Assembly: GCF_900454025.1 (NCBI RefSeq)
Contig: NZ_UGQM01000001.1
Coordinates: 434,001 to 498,000, forward strand
Direction of reading: 5' to 3'
From: Mycolicibacterium gilvum
Lineage (GTDB): Bacteria; Actinomycetota; Actinomycetes; Mycobacteriales; Mycobacteriaceae
Length of the DNA stretch: 64,000 nucleotides
Shown one piece after another: positions 63,472 to 64,000 of this stretch. The notes beneath the pieces were generated by a model that saw nothing but the letters and a program-made list of their open reading frames with translations, was not told the DNA's origin and did not search any database. Position 1 is the first letter of the stretch; every line of letters starts with the position of its first letter. A program made the translations under genes and the position numbers.

Positions 63472-64000
63472 ATGACGCAACCGAACGACCCGAAGAAGGT
63501 CGTCCTCGAGCTCATCGAGCACACCAGGAAGATCGCCGACACGCAGGACCGCGGCGACCTCGTGGCCCGGCTCGACCGCGCCGCGCGGCGCGTCGAGGAC
63601 CCGCAGATCCGCGTCGTGATCGCCGGCCAGCTCAAACAGGGCAAGAGCCAGTTGCTGAACTCGTTGCTCAACATGCCGGTCGCCCGCGTCGGGGACGACG
63701 AATCGACGGTCGTGGCGACGGTGGTGTCCTACGGGGAGCAGCCGTCGGCGCGACTGGTCGTGGCCGGCGGGGACGGTCGGGAACCGGAGCTCATCGAGAT
63801 CCCGACCGCGGACCTGCGCAACGATCTGCGTCGCGCCCCCCAGGCCGGCGGCCGGGAGGTGCTGCGGGTGGAGGTCACCGCACCCAGCCCTCTGCTCAAG
63901 GGCGGGCTCGCGTTCATCGACACCCCGGGGGTGGGCGGACACGGCCAACCGCACCTGTCGGCGACCCTGGGGCTGCTGCCCGATGCCGACGCGATGCTGA
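63472..64000 (+). CDS. iniA: IniA, dynamin-like GTPase (N-terminal fragment)
   Basis: The start is ATG 63472 (MTQPNDPKKVVLELIEH); the gene runs off the right edge at 64000 after 176 codons. The GTPase P-loop VVIAGQLKQGKSQLLN is intact at about 47-62. A G3-type LAFIDTPGVGGHG (about 145-157) contains DTPG. IniA is a membrane-remodelling dynamin-like protein induced by ethambutol and isoniazid in M. tuberculosis. Only the G domain is visible here. The terminator-like stem upstream may dampen its expression relative to iniB. Confidence 0.92.
   Translation, partial: MTQPNDPKKVVLELIEHTRKIADTQDRGDLVARLDRAARRVEDPQIRVVIAGQLKQGKSQLLNSLLNMPVARVGDDESTVVATVVSYGEQPSARLVVAGGDGREPELIEIPTADLRNDLRRAPQAGGREVLRVEVTAPSPLLKGGLAFIDTPGVGGHGQPHLSATLGLLPDADAML

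Overview
The window is high-GC DNA from a mycobacterium, most likely a fast-growing Mycolicibacterium-type species. From memory, the gene order follows the M. tuberculosis stretch from the ESX-3 locus (about Rv0282) to the iniBAC operon (about Rv0342), with several insertions. GTG starts, 4-base ATGA/GTGA overlaps and PE/PPE/Esx proteins support this assignment.

Region 1 (1-12731) is the ESX-3 type VII secretion locus, all on the + strand: end of eccA3, eccB3, eccC3, PE5, PPE4, esxG, esxH, espG3, eccD3, mycP3 and eccE3. EccB/C/D/E form the membrane channel, EspG3 is the PE/PPE chaperone, and EsxG-EsxH, PE5 and PPE4 are substrates. The most striking observation in the window is here. MycP3 keeps its signal peptide, fold landmarks and membrane anchor, but all four subtilase active-site residues are substituted (Asp to Gly97, His to Ser128, Asn to Asp240, Ser to Gly340). 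This implies a pseudoprotease with only a structural role.

Region 2 (12718-30843) carries metabolic and envelope genes: an alpha/beta hydrolase, tam, a DUF222/HNH protein, two convergent PAP2 phosphatases (one fused to a lipid kinase domain), an L,D-transpeptidase-like protein, an Hsp70-like membrane protein with a Thr/Pro tail, and lactate dehydrogenase. A leftward cluster follows (EEP nuclease-family protein, FAD monooxygenase, a frameshifted SDR, an unknown gene), then a nitrobindin, an MFS exporter, a Gly/Pro-rich secreted protein and a second hydrolase.

Region 3 (30858-39191) is the most accessory-looking part. It holds a secreted hydrolase-lipocalin fusion, a GH16 glucanase, a large secreted PGRS/Calx-beta/glycosidase protein, a gene-poor stretch of visibly lower GC, tRNA-Gly(CCC), and an alanine-rich exported protein. 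The 570-base gap upstream of that protein contains an IdeR-type iron box and a CRP-type site.

Region 4 (39192-53633) has dcd, a DUF7159-type membrane protein, udgA, a DUF1330-P450-DinB-NTF2-rmlA run, a three-subunit molybdenum hydroxylase, a YibE/F membrane protein, a DUF4304 protein and aspC.

Region 5 (53734-64000) couples etfD (beta-oxidation electron transfer) with two GTTAC palindromes in its promoter, the regulator iniR, a second Hsp70-like gene just upstream of iniR, and the iniB-type genes with the start of iniA. iniR/Hsp70-like and the iniB-domain gene are divergent. An identical 10-mer (AATCCCCTAA) lies ahead of both iniB-domain genes and is a candidate regulator site.
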